Shown: piece after piece, positions 26,435-34,804 of the stretch
Layout: each line of letters begins with the position of its first letter
Numbering within the stretch: the stretch's first letter is position 1
Assembly: GCA_002430835.1 (NCBI GenBank)
Contig: DJDA01000132.1
Location: forward strand, 1 to 64,000
DNA: 64,000 nucleotides
Source: Brevundimonas sp. UBA5936
Lineage (GTDB): Bacteria > Pseudomonadota > Alphaproteobacteria > Caulobacterales > Caulobacteraceae
Direction of reading: 5' to 3'
Notes under the pieces: generated by a model
The model's database searches: none
The model's input: the letters and a program-made list of their open reading frames with translations, nothing else
What the model was told of the DNA's origin: nothing
Program-made: the position numbers and the translations under genes

Positions 26435-27942
26435 AGGGTTTCCGTTTCCAGAGGCAGGCTGATCTCGGCGCGGAAGCCTTCGGGCGGATAGGAGAGCTGC
26501 ACTGTTCCGTGCAGATCGTGGCGCACATTGCGCTCGATCAGGCGGGTGCCGAAGCCACGCCGTTCCGGCTCGGGGATGGGCTCGCCGCCCGCCTCGCGCC
26601 AGGTGATCTCGAGATGGGGCGACTTCTGATCGATCAGTCGCCAGTCGACCATGACGCGGCCCTCGCCGGAGGTCAGGGCGCCGTATTTGGCGGCGTTGGT
26701 GGCCAGTTCGTGGAAGATCATGCCCAGGGACACCGCGCGCGCCGGCGACAGGGCGACATGCGGCCCGTTCATGGTCAGCCGCCCGATGCCGTGGGCCTGG
26801 GTCTCATGCTCCAGCACGGCGCGCAGGTCGGCGCCTTCCCAATGGCTGCGGGTCAGCAGGTCGTGGGTGTGCGACAGGGCCAGGATGCGGGACTGGAAGG
26901 CGGCGGCGAAACTGCTGGGGTCTTCGTGCGTGCGTGCGGTCTGCATGGCGATGGACTGGACCGTGGCCAGGGTGTTCTTCACCCGGTGGTTCAGCTCGTC
27001 GATCATCAGCTTCTGGCGTTCGGCGGCCAGCACCACGTCGGTCACGTCGTGTCCCTGAACGAAGATGCCGACGATCTGTCCCTCGTCGTTGCGAATGGGC
27101 TGGTAGGCGAAGTCGATGTAGCGGTGGTCCAGCGGTCCGTCCTGCGCGTGCCGCAGGGCGAAGGCGCGTTGGCGGCCATAGACCGGCTCGCCCGTCTCAT
27201 CGACGTCGTTCAGGAAGTCCAGATGGCCCTGATCGCTCAGCTCGGGCAGGGCGTCGCGCACCGGCTGGCCCAGAATGTCGCGATGGCTGACCAGGCGATA
27301 GCAGGCGTCATTGCAGAACTGGATCATGTGGTCGGGGCCGTTCAGCACCGCGACGAAGCCCGGCGCATTCATCAGCATGTCGGTGAGCTGCTTGCGTTCG
27401 GCTTCGAGGCGCTGGTTGTTGGCCTCGATTTTTACGGCCCGCCGGAACACCTCGTCGCCGATCATGGCGTCCAGGGCGGAGGTCTGGTCAGCTTTCCCGA
27501 CGGCCTTTTGGCGCAGTCGCAAGAGGTCGGTCACATCGCTGGTGTGCTGAAGGATGTGCGTGACCTGGCCAGTGTCGTCCTTGATCGGCGTGTGGGTGCA
27601 GCTCCAGAACCTGTCATCGAAGATCGGCGTGCCGTCGGGGCCGGGCGTCAGGACCGGATAGTGCAGCACAGCAAGATGATCCGGCTCTCCGGTCGCCAGA
27701 ACCTTGTCGAAGGAGGCGCGCAGACGGCGACCCTCTTCCTCGCTGTCCTCGGCGCCGCCGGGTGCGAAGATGTCCATGACGTGATGGCCGATCAGTTCAT
27801 CGCGCTGGCGATGAGTGACGTCCAGATAGGCCTGGTTCATGCCCGCGAAACGCAGGTCGCGGTCCAGCAGCATATAGGGATTGGGAGAGGAGTCGAACGC
27901 CGCCACCAGATCGATTGTTTTGGCGAGCTTCCGCAAATCCAA
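26431..27942 (-). CDS. HWE-family sensor histidine kinase with two PAS domains
   Basis: This 503-aa soluble sensor kinase has no membrane segments or signal peptide. It has two PAS domains (about 10-140 and 185-305), each followed by a short PAC-like strand with THILQHTSDVTDL or VGIFVQGHDVTDV. The HWE core has phospho-acceptor His319 in DELNHRVKNTLATVQSIA, the N box HELATNAAKYGAL, the WRE tripeptide at 448-450, and GFGTRLIE. HWE kinases in alphaproteobacteria often feed the PhyR general stress pathway or light/redox sensing. With an EcfG-like sigma factor elsewhere in the window that is possible, but not shown. Confidence 0.92.
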   Translation of the reverse strand: MDLRKLAKTIDLVAAFDSSPNPYMLLDRDLRFAGMNQAYLDVTHRQRDELIGHHVMDIFAPGGAEDSEEEGRRLRASFDKVLATGEPDHLAVLHYPVLTPGPDGTPIFDDRFWSCTHTPIKDDTGQVTHILQHTSDVTDLLRLRQKAVGKADQTSALDAMIGDEVFRRAVKIEANNQRLEAERKQLTDMLMNAPGFVAVLNGPDHMIQFCNDACYRLVSHRDILGQPVRDALPELSDQGHLDFLNDVDETGEPVYGRQRAFALRHAQDGPLDHRYIDFAYQPIRNDEGQIVGIFVQGHDVTDVVLAAERQKLMIDELNHRVKNTLATVQSIAMQTARTHEDPSSFAAAFQSRILALSHTHDLLTRSHWEGADLRAVLEHETQAHGIGRLTMNGPHVALSPARAVSLGMIFHELATNAAKYGALTSGEGRVMVDWRLIDQKSPHLEITWREAGGEPIPEPERRGFGTRLIERNVRHDLHGTVQLSYPPEGFRAEISLPLETETL

Positions 27943-28030
27943 CCCCCTCTCACTGCGTCCCTAACGCGGGATAAGCGGAAAGGGTGCCAGTTTCCTGGCC
28001 TGAAAATGCAGCAAAAGTAAAGCTTGGGGG

Positions 28031-29161
28031 CTAGGCGCTCAGGCGCAGCGCCTCAGATAGGGCGTGGTACATGGGCTTGGGCCGGTAATCCACGTCATAA
28101 GGCAGGCCGCGGTTGGGCGGAGCGTCCGCGTACTGACGTTGTGGCGGCTCGGACAGCCAGGAGTGGCGGTCGCTCAGGCCCCAGGTGACGACGCCGCGCA
28201 CCTGCGGGAAGGCCAGCATGGTCTCCAGATAGCGGCGCGTCTCGTCGGCCACCTTCTGATCGCGCGCGGCGGCCGTGCCGTGGAAGCTGGATTCCTTGAC
28301 GTCCAGTTCGGTGACGGTGATCTCCAGCCCCAGGTCGACCAACTGCTGCGTCATATCGCGCAGGCCCTCGGCCGCCAGCGGTCCCTTGGACAGGTCCAGG
28401 TGCGCCTGAACGCCTATGCCGTCCAGCGGCGCGCCCGAGGCGCGCAGCCGTCGCGCCAGGGCGACGATGGCCTTGCGCCGGGCCTGATCCACCGGGTTGT
28501 CGTATTCAAAGCCGTAGTCGTTGACGACCAGATGGGCCTTGGGCGCGAGGGCGCGGGCCTCTTCCAGCACGCGCTCGATGTAGGTCGGGCCGAAGGCGCG
28601 GTGGAAGACGTTGCGTTTCAGGCCCCCGGCGCCGCCCTGGGTGTCGATTGGTTCATTGATGACGTCCCAGTCGTGAATGCGATCGCCGTATCGCTTGAGC
28701 ACCCGCTCCAGATGCCCGGACATCAGCGACCAGTCGCGGCGTCGCAGCATCTCCTGCCTGGCCCAGTCGGGCGTGCCCTGGTCCCACAGCAGCGTATGGC
28801 CGCGCACCTGCATCCCGTGGCGTTGCGAGAAGTCGAGCAGGTCATCGACCGGGGCGAAGTTGAACTCCCCCTTGCGCCACTCCAGCGAATTCCACTTCAG
28901 GTGGATTTCGGGGGTCAGCACCTGGCAATCGCGCAGGACCGCGCCGCGCAGTTCGGCGTTCTGACGCAGTTGCTCGGCCCGCACGGCGGCCCCGAAATAT
29001 CGGCCCTGGGCGCTGGCGGCGTCGGCGAGCGTGGCGGCGGTCTTCACAGGCGGAGGGTCCAGCGGAAGGCCTTCGCGCACGGGACGCCACGCGGCCAACC
29101 CCAGGGCGGGCGCGAGCGCGGCGGCGCCGATGAAGGCTCGTCTGGTGGGTCGCGGCAGCAT
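28031..29161 (-). CDS. GH10 endo-beta-1,4-xylanase, Tat-exported
   Basis: This 376-aa glycoside hydrolase family 10 enzyme retains the two catalytic glutamates: acid/base Glu170 in WDVINEPID and nucleophile Glu285 in TVTELDVKE. VRGHTLLWDQGTPDW is the usual subsite motif. The N-terminus PTRRAFIGAAALAPALGLAA is a twin-arginine signal, so it folds before export. It has no carbohydrate-binding module. It is downstream of a sugar-nucleotide and glycosyltransferase group that includes a UDP-xylose synthase, and a perfect CtrA box lies 47 nt upstream. It may trim a self-made xylose-containing polymer or digest plant xylan. Confidence 0.93.
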   Translation of the reverse strand: MLPRPTRRAFIGAAALAPALGLAAWRPVREGLPLDPPPVKTAATLADAASAQGRYFGAAVRAEQLRQNAELRGAVLRDCQVLTPEIHLKWNSLEWRKGEFNFAPVDDLLDFSQRHGMQVRGHTLLWDQGTPDWARQEMLRRRDWSLMSGHLERVLKRYGDRIHDWDVINEPIDTQGGAGGLKRNVFHRAFGPTYIERVLEEARALAPKAHLVVNDYGFEYDNPVDQARRKAIVALARRLRASGAPLDGIGVQAHLDLSKGPLAAEGLRDMTQQLVDLGLEITVTELDVKESSFHGTAAARDQKVADETRRYLETMLAFPQVRGVVTWGLSDRHSWLSEPPQRQYADAPPNRGLPYDVDYRPKPMYHALSEALRLSA

Positions 29162-29207
29162 TCGGCTGCACCTCCTCGAGGAACGCGAGAAGGCTGCCTT
29201 ACTACGC

Positions 29208-29222
29208 TTAACTTCTCGTTAA
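29208..29222 (-). promoter_or_regulatory. Perfect CtrA box upstream of the GH10 xylanase
   Basis: TTAA (29208-29211), 7 nt (CTTCTCG) and TTAA (29219-29222) match the full CtrA site TTAA-N7-TTAA. It lies 47-61 nt upstream of the xylanase ATG, a position that overlaps the likely promoter. A further CTTAAG half-site follows at about 29231. The only other perfect site seen in this window is at 33949. Confidence 0.65.
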
Positions 29223-29321
29223 GGCGCAATCTTAAGAGGCGTCAGGGACAGGAAGTTGGGCGTGAAAACGGTGTTTCCATGAGCTGAGCCGCTTTATCCA
29301 AGCTCTGCTTCGCCGCCTGTT

Positions 29322-30047
29322 CTAGAAGCTGCGATAGAAACCGACCCGAAGATAGGCTTGGGAATCTCGTTCATCGCCATCGCTCAGGCCGACAGAAACT
29401 TGGATTTCTGAGCGGTCATTCAACTTGAACCCGGCGACAGGGCCGATGTGATAGGCGTTGTAGTTGGTGTCGCCTTCAGCCGCGATCTCCATGCCTACGC
29501 GCACGCGGCCGGACGATCCGACCTGATGGGTCAGGCTGGCCAGGGCGTTGTAATCGTCTACCTCAAAGCCGTAGGAGCCATACCAGTCGACCCGCCAGGG
29601 GCCGGAGACATGACCGCCGTCTAGCGAAATGATGACGCCGCCTTGGCCGCCGTCGCGACGATTGCCGGGATCGGCGGGGCTGAGGTCCGTATCGACATAG
29701 CGGTAGCCCACGCCGACGCTGCCCCAGGTCGGCCCGCTGCCGAAGCGATAGATCAGCTCCGCCTGGGCGCCGGTGAAATCGGCGTCGATCTTGTTCGGAC
29801 CCGAGTTGTAGTCGTAGCTGCCGGTGTAGACCGAGCCGCGCACCGCAAAGCCCTTTGAATCGACCGAGCCGGGCAGGCCGATCGTCGCCCCGGCATAGGC
29901 GCTGTCGGCGACATCCAGCTGGCCGCCCGCGAACACGGTCACATCGCTTTGCGCCGAGGCCGGCGCGGCCCAGGCGACGCCCGCGCACGCCAGGGTCGCC
30001 GCCGCCAGGGCGGGCAGGGATGTCATCGGGCGTCGATGGTGAGGCAT
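29322..30047 (-). CDS. BcsS-like outer-membrane beta-barrel protein
   Basis: This 241-aa exported protein has a signal peptide ending near APASAQSD. The mature part is a run of alternating amphipathic strands with aromatic girdles, ending in LRVGFYRSF (terminal Phe), as in outer-membrane barrels. Patterns such as GYRYVDTDLSP and WRVDWYGSYGFEVDDYNALA resemble the BcsS family found next to alphaproteobacterial cellulose and exopolysaccharide genes; that link is by eye. The start at 30047 follows AAGGAAC at 8 nt, better than an ATG 60 nt upstream. It could be an export or docking partner for the glycan made by the neighbouring genes. Confidence 0.7.
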   Translation of the reverse strand: MPHHRRPMTSLPALAAATLACAGVAWAAPASAQSDVTVFAGGQLDVADSAYAGATIGLPGSVDSKGFAVRGSVYTGSYDYNSGPNKIDADFTGAQAELIYRFGSGPTWGSVGVGYRYVDTDLSPADPGNRRDGGQGGVIISLDGGHVSGPWRVDWYGSYGFEVDDYNALASLTHQVGSSGRVRVGMEIAAEGDTNYNAYHIGPVAGFKLNDRSEIQVSVGLSDGDERDSQAYLRVGFYRSF

Positions 30048-30140
30048 GGGTCGGTTCCTTGCGAAGTATCGAACGCGCCAGATGCTGGCGACGCCGGCGG
30101 CAGGCACTTCAAACGCATACAGAACAGGGGGCGAATGCTG

Positions 30141-31277
30141 TCAGACGACCAACCTTCCCCTGGCCAGTTGTTCCAGACTTTCGGCGCTGCGGTCAACGGG
30201 GGCGCGCGCGTGGGACACCCAGGAAATCAACTCCTCCATGCCCTCGTCCATCGACCGTCGAGGCGTGAAGCCGAAGGTGCGCTCGATCTTGGAGATGTCG
30301 CCGAAGCAGTGACGGATGTCCCCGACCCGGTAACGGTTCAGCACTTCGGGCGCGATGTTCTTGCCCAGCAGCCGGGCCAGAACGCCTGCGATCTCATTGA
30401 TCGAGACGGGCGCGCCGCTGCCGACGTTGAACACGTCCCAGATCTCGCGGTCGTCATCCAGCACGGTGGCGAAGGCCTCGGCCACGTCCTGCACATGGAC
30501 GAAGTCGCGCATCTGCCGCCCGTCCTCGAAGACCAGCGGCGGCTGGTCGTTCATCAGCCGTGAGATGAAGATGGCCGCCACCCCCGTATAGGGATTGCTC
30601 AGCGCCTGGCGCGAGCCATAGGCGTTGAACAGCCGCAGGGCCACGGTGGGAATGCGCAGGGCGCGCCCGACCGACAGGAACATCTCCTCATGGTCGCGCT
30701 TGTTCACGGCATAGATGGAGTTCGGCTGCAGCAGCTTCTCTTCCGGCGTAGGGCAGGGCTCCAGCGGCTCGCCGTCGACCATCAGATCCCAGTGACGCGC
30801 CTCCAGCTGAGCGTGCGGGCGGATGTCGGTGGTCACATGGGCGCCGGTCGAGGGGCGGACGTAATCCCCCTCGCCATAGATCGACATGGACGAGGCGACG
30901 GCGATCCGCTCGACCGTGTGCGGGCGCTGGGACAGGGTCTCCAGCACGACGGCCGCCGCCATGACGTTGTTGCGGGTGTAGTCGACGATGTTGGTCATGC
31001 TCTGGCCCACGCCGACTGAGGCGGCGAGGTGGGCCAGGTGGGTCACGCCGTTCAGGGCCGCTTCGAACACCCCGTCTTCCAGCAGGTCGCCCTTGATGCG
31101 GCGGGCCCGCGCGTCGAGGTAGACGGGCCACCCGTCCGCATCCAGTTCGGCGTCGCCGTGAACCTGGGGCGAAAGACTGTCCAGGACCGTCACCCGATAG
31201 CCGCGCGCCAGCATGGCGTCGACCAGGTGCGAGCCGATGAAGCCCGCCCCGCCCGTGATGAGAATGTGCTTGTCCAT
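30141..31277 (-). CDS. NAD-dependent sugar-nucleotide epimerase/dehydratase (extended SDR)
   Basis: This 378-aa extended short-chain dehydrogenase acts on a nucleotide sugar. The NAD-binding loop is ITGGAGFIGSHL. The catalytic pair is in SIYAVNKRDHE (Tyr-x3-Lys), with SSMSIYGEGDY supplying the Ser. LDSLSPQVHG is typical of a branch annotated as dTDP-L-rhamnose or UDP-glucose 4-epimerase-like. The exact substrate cannot be fixed. It starts 10 nt after the glycosyltransferase stop on the same strand, so the two are cotranscribed. No strong ribosome binding site is seen at 31277. Confidence 0.88.
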   Translation of the reverse strand: MDKHILITGGAGFIGSHLVDAMLARGYRVTVLDSLSPQVHGDAELDADGWPVYLDARARRIKGDLLEDGVFEAALNGVTHLAHLAASVGVGQSMTNIVDYTRNNVMAAAVVLETLSQRPHTVERIAVASSMSIYGEGDYVRPSTGAHVTTDIRPHAQLEARHWDLMVDGEPLEPCPTPEEKLLQPNSIYAVNKRDHEEMFLSVGRALRIPTVALRLFNAYGSRQALSNPYTGVAAIFISRLMNDQPPLVFEDGRQMRDFVHVQDVAEAFATVLDDDREIWDVFNVGSGAPVSINEIAGVLARLLGKNIAPEVLNRYRVGDIRHCFGDISKIERTFGFTPRRSMDEGMEELISWVSHARAPVDRSAESLEQLARGRLVV

Positions 31278-31287
31278 GATCGTCTGC

Positions 31288-32733
31288 TTAGTGCTGGTGG
31301 TGACGAAGGGCGCCGAACTCATCCAGCTTGGTGCGGACGAGGGTGTTGTTGGCGTCGATCTTCTCGGTTCTCTGCCAGGCCAGGCCGCTGTCCCGCAGAT
31401 ACATGACGAAGCCCAGCGTCAGCGGGATGATCCAGACGCACCACCAGACCATGATGAAGATCGGATTGACCATCAGCATGTAGCCGATGCGCGCGCCCGC
31501 GCCGTCCAGCACCAGGTCGGTCCGCCGCCACGTCTTGATGTAGAGGCCGATCATCAGGATCGAGAAGGCGACGATGTTGAAGATCGACAGGATCACCAGC
31601 CACAGCGGCAGGAAGTCCGCGCCCTGGAAGAACCGCCAGGCCGCCCAGACGCCCAGGGGAATGCCCAGGGTGTTCACCCACATAGACATGCAGGGCAGGA
31701 AGTTCATCCACACGCGGACCCGTTCGCCGAAGCTGAAGTCCATCTCCTTCAGCGGTGTCGTCAGGCTCTGGAAGAAGCCGGCGACCCAGCGTTTCCTCTG
31801 GGTGATCCCTTCGCGGAAGGTCTCGGGCACCTCTTCGATCAGCGAGCCTTCGATGATGCCCAGCGTCCGGCCGTTCTTCCAGAAGCGCTGGCCGACCTCC
31901 GGGTCTTCGATGGCGATCCACGGGTGGAAGCTGCCCAGTTCGATCAGGTCGTCGACCTTGAAGAACAGCCCCTTGCCCAGCACCCAATAGGGTTGCTTCG
32001 GATCGGACAGATGGCCGTATTTGGCCCCGTCCCACGTCATGTGGTCGAAGGCGTGGAAGGCGGCGGCCAGACTGGCGTTCAGATTGCCCGCCACATTGCG
32101 CGCCTGCAGAACGTCGAACCGGCGCAGGCCGATGGCCGCAGCCTTGAAGTGGTCGGCCGGGGGGCAGCTGTCGGCGTCGATGTAGTCGATCGTCAGCCCG
32201 CTCTTGTCCTTATAGGTCTCGGCCACGTGATAGGTGGCGTAGATCAGCTGGCGCGTCTTCTTGGGCGGCAGATCCTTGACCCCGGCCCGCTTGCCGCTGT
32301 GCCACCAATAGGCCTTCGGATTCCGGTCCCAGGCGTTCCACACCATGTCCCAGCTGGCGTCGCTGGTCGGCGGCACCGCCAGGATCTCGACGAAGGGATA
32401 GGCCCGGCTCAGCCGTTGCAGGCTGGCGATGGTCTCGGCGTCGTTGCTGTTGGGGATGGCCAGGACGCGATAGCGGTCAGCGGGATAGTCCAGCTTGGCC
32501 AGAGACGTGAACGTCGTCTCCATCGTGCTCTCCAGCTCCCGCAGAACGGGATACAGCAGGACGATGAAGGGATAGTCCGCCTGGCTGGCCGGCAGGGGCT
32601 CGCTCATGTCCACGCGCTCGACGCGCAGCGAGCGGAAATACATCTCCAGCAGGAAGCTGCCGAGATAGAGGATCTGGGAAAGAGCGAACAACCAGACCAG
32701 CAGGGTCGCCCAGTTCGGATCTTGAGTGTTCAT
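31288..32733 (-). CDS. Processive-type family 2 glycosyltransferase
   Basis: This 481-aa integral membrane GT2 has an N-terminal helix (about 8-32), a cytosolic catalytic domain and four or five C-terminal helices. The catalytic motifs of cellulose/hyaluronan-synthase-like enzymes are present: DADSCPP (DxD), IEDPEVGQRFW (ED general base) and QRKRW (QxxRW). That architecture usually makes and extrudes a linear glycan. The ATG at 32733 is preferred to the GTG codon just before it. It lies between the UDP-xylose synthase and epimerase genes, which may supply its donors. It lacks a PilZ domain. Confidence 0.9.
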   Translation of the reverse strand: MNTQDPNWATLLVWLFALSQILYLGSFLLEMYFRSLRVERVDMSEPLPASQADYPFIVLLYPVLRELESTMETTFTSLAKLDYPADRYRVLAIPNSNDAETIASLQRLSRAYPFVEILAVPPTSDASWDMVWNAWDRNPKAYWWHSGKRAGVKDLPPKKTRQLIYATYHVAETYKDKSGLTIDYIDADSCPPADHFKAAAIGLRRFDVLQARNVAGNLNASLAAAFHAFDHMTWDGAKYGHLSDPKQPYWVLGKGLFFKVDDLIELGSFHPWIAIEDPEVGQRFWKNGRTLGIIEGSLIEEVPETFREGITQRKRWVAGFFQSLTTPLKEMDFSFGERVRVWMNFLPCMSMWVNTLGIPLGVWAAWRFFQGADFLPLWLVILSIFNIVAFSILMIGLYIKTWRRTDLVLDGAGARIGYMLMVNPIFIMVWWCVWIIPLTLGFVMYLRDSGLAWQRTEKIDANNTLVRTKLDEFGALRHHQH

Positions 32734-32811
32734 CACGCCGCTCGCCCAGTTATTTGCCCAATAAGTCGGTGGTGGTTGCTCTGTCCTGTGGTGTTCCGTC
32801 GGTCCGTCGTC

Positions 32812-33840
32812 TCACGATGCGGCGGCGCCGCGCTGGGCGACTTTCTCGCCCTGAAGCTCGGCGGTGAAATAGGCTATGGTCTGCTCCAGTCCGTCCTGCA
32901 GCGGCACCTGGGGCGACCAACGCAGGTGGGTCAGCGCCCTGGAGATGTCGGGCTTGCGACGGCGCGGATCGTCAATCGGCAGCGGGTGATAGACCAGCCG
33001 CGAACGTGAGCCGGACAGGGCGATGACCTGCTGGGCCAGTTCATTGACCGTGATCTCGCTCGGATTGCCGATGTTGACCGGCCCGTCGATCTCCTCGTCC
33101 GTCTCCATCAGTCGGATGAAGCCCTCGATCAGATCGTCGACGAAGCAGAAGGAGCGCGTCTGCTCGCCGGTGCCGTAGATGGTGATGTCATTGCCCGCCA
33201 GGGCCTGAACGATGAAGTTCGACACCACCCGTCCGTCGTCGGGGTGCATCCGCGGTCCATAGGTGTTGAAGATACGCACGATCCGCGTGGTCAGGCCGTG
33301 CTGCTGGCCGAAGTCCGTCACCAGGGTCTCGGCGAACCGCTTGCCCTCGTCGTAGCAGGAGCGCGGTCCCACCGTGTTGACGTTGCCGCGATAGCTTTCC
33401 ACCTGCGGGTGGATTTCCGGGTCGCCATAGATTTCCGAGGTCGAGGCCTGAAAGAACCGCGCGTTGTCCGTCGCCGCCCGCTTCAGCAGGTTGAGCGTGC
33501 CGAGCGAGCAGGTTGTCGCCGTCTTCACCCGATCATACTGGTAATGAACCGGGGAGGCGGGGCAGGCCAGATTGTAGATCTGATCGAACCGGCCCAGCGC
33601 GTCGTCCAGCGGCTCATTGATGTCCTGCGCCACCAGCTGGAAGCGATCCGAACTCATCAGATGAGCGACGTTCGCGTGCCGGCCCGTATGAAAATTATCA
33701 ATGCAGGTCACATGATGGCCCGCGTCGATCAGCCGCCCGCACAGGTGTGAACCCAGGAAGCCCGCGCCGCCGGATACGGCGATGCGCTTGGCGTTTTTTG
33801 CGTCGTGCTGCGGCGCGTAAGAAAAGCGAGCGTCCGTCAT
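32812..33840 (-). CDS. UDP-glucuronate decarboxylase (UDP-xylose synthase)
   Basis: This 342-aa extended SDR has the features of UXS enzymes: the NAD loop SGGAGFLGSHLCGRL, YNLACPASPVHYQ, TSEIYGDPEIHPQ, and GPRSCYDEGKRFAETL with the catalytic Tyr-x3-Lys, then RIFNTYGPRMHPDDGRVVSN. It oxidises and decarboxylates UDP-glucuronate to UDP-xylose. It starts the minus-strand polysaccharide operon (UXS, GT2, epimerase), and a perfect CtrA box lies about 110-125 nt upstream. Related enzymes that keep the 4-keto group exist, but this set of motifs is the ordinary UXS form. Confidence 0.93.
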   Translation of the reverse strand: MTDARFSYAPQHDAKNAKRIAVSGGAGFLGSHLCGRLIDAGHHVTCIDNFHTGRHANVAHLMSSDRFQLVAQDINEPLDDALGRFDQIYNLACPASPVHYQYDRVKTATTCSLGTLNLLKRAATDNARFFQASTSEIYGDPEIHPQVESYRGNVNTVGPRSCYDEGKRFAETLVTDFGQQHGLTTRIVRIFNTYGPRMHPDDGRVVSNFIVQALAGNDITIYGTGEQTRSFCFVDDLIEGFIRLMETDEEIDGPVNIGNPSEITVNELAQQVIALSGSRSRLVYHPLPIDDPRRRKPDISRALTHLRWSPQVPLQDGLEQTIAYFTAELQGEKVAQRGAAAS

Positions 33841-34267
33841 CGCCTTCAGCCTTGATGGTTGTTTACAATTGCTTGAACAACGCTACCTGCTTACTGTATT
33901 CGCGTGACAGGGGAGATCGCATGACCCCCGACGTCGCCGACAATGGCGTTAACCGTTTGTTAAGAATTGAGTTCCATTTCGACGCCTCATATGCGTCAAA
34001 TTTTTGCCCGAATCTGCCATAGTTGACGGCGAAAGCGGCATGAAGCGGGGGTGGCAGGCCCGACGAACGCTCTGCAGCGGTTGGGATCGCCGGGCCTGGG
34101 ACTTCCGCCTCTCACCCTGAGGCGAGATCATGTAATCACCCCACGCGGCGCGGCGTCATCTTGTCGGAAATACTAGGCCTCTCACCATCGCGCCTGCGCA
34201 CATGAAGGCTGGTTCGAAGGGCGGTCCGACGCCTAAGGTGACGCTTCTGGTTGCAACGGAGAGCAGC
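33841..34267. other. Intergenic region with CtrA box and a small hairpin
   Basis: This stretch of 427 nt holds no convincing gene. It contains the perfect CtrA box at 33949-33963 and AT-rich sequence (33940-34020) likely to be the divergent promoter of the UXS operon. It also contains a hairpin CAGGCCCG (34055-34062) with CGGGCCTG (34091-34098), which could terminate or structure a short RNA. A 33-codon frame at 33921-34022 has AGGGGAG upstream, but the CtrA box lies inside it, so I do not call it a gene. Confidence 0.55.
33949..33963 (-). promoter_or_regulatory. Perfect CtrA box upstream of the UDP-xylose synthase operon
   Basis: TTAA (33949-33952), CCGTTTG and TTAA (33960-33963) match the full CtrA consensus. 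The site is 109-123 nt upstream of the UXS start on the minus strand and about 305 nt upstream of the plus-strand DUF2834 gene, so the UXS operon is the likelier target. Confidence 0.6.
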
Positions 34268-34576
34268 GTGACCGTCAGACACTTCTATCTGGGCATGGCG
34301 GTGGTCGGCGCCGTCGTCCCTTGGCTGTTCTTCGGTTCGTTCTTCTTCGAGAACGGGCCCGATGCTCCATTGTTCTTGAGGTCGCTGTTCGCGAACGGCG
34401 CGGCCGGCGGCTTTTCCGCGGACGTCCTGATCTCGATAGCGGTCTTCCTGGTGTGGTCCTGGCGGGATGCGTCCAGGAACCATGTCAGCCGCTGGTGGCT
34501 GGTGCTTCCGGCGAGCTGCCTGGTCGGGCTCTCGCTCTCCCTGCCGCTGTATCTCTATCTACGAGAGCGACCTTGA
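34268..34576 (+). CDS. DUF2834 small membrane protein
   Basis: This 102-aa protein has three predicted helices: GMAVVGAVVPWLFFGSFF, DVLISIAVFLVWSW, and WWLVLPASCLVGLSLSLPLY followed by LYLRERP. This order, with an FANG-type loop after the first helix, matches the DUF2834 family, whose function is unknown. The GTG at 34268 has GGAGAG 5-6 nt upstream and places the first helix correctly; an ATG 66 nt upstream has no comparable site. It is not in an operon; tRNA-Val follows on the other strand. Confidence 0.83.
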   Translation: MTVRHFYLGMAVVGAVVPWLFFGSFFFENGPDAPLFLRSLFANGAAGGFSADVLISIAVFLVWSWRDASRNHVSRWWLVLPASCLVGLSLSLPLYLYLRERP

Positions 34577-34643
34577 ACGGTGCACGTGAACCGAAGCCCT
34601 ACTCGTCCACGGCGGCGGCGAAGACTGTTTTTATGAGAGAAAA

Positions 34644-34718
34644 TGGTGGACGCGACAGGGATTGAACCTGTGACCCCCTCGGTGTGAACGAGGTGCTCTC
34701 CCGCTGAGCTACGCGTCC
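34644..34718 (-). tRNA. tRNA-Val (CAC)
   Basis: On the minus strand, acceptor GGACGCG (34718-34712) pairs with CGCGTCC (34654-34648), with discriminator A and encoded CCA (34646-34644). The anticodon stem CCTCG/CGAGG closes a TTCACAC loop, giving anticodon CAC (34686-34684). The D-arm AGCTCAGCGGGAGAGC and T-arm CAGGTTCAATCCCTG are canonical. It reads GUG codons. Confidence 0.97.
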
Positions 34719-34804
34719 GCCTGGAACGGGGCGGTCAGTGACTGCGCCGTCGGGAGGCGGGGACATAGCCCGGCCTTTGGGGGCATGCAAGCCCAAATGG
34801 ACGA

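Noticed and set aside
26509..28020. 503-codon plus-strand frame opposite the histidine kinase
   Set aside because: Shadow frame; the kinase motifs are intact on the minus strand.
33921..34022. 33-codon frame with AGGGGAG upstream
   Set aside because: The perfect CtrA box lies inside it and its composition is AT-rich and promoter-like; no motif or conservation can be claimed.
34736..34770. EcfG -35 (GGAAC) next to tRNA-Val
   Set aside because: No CGTT/GGTT at 16-17 nt spacing.
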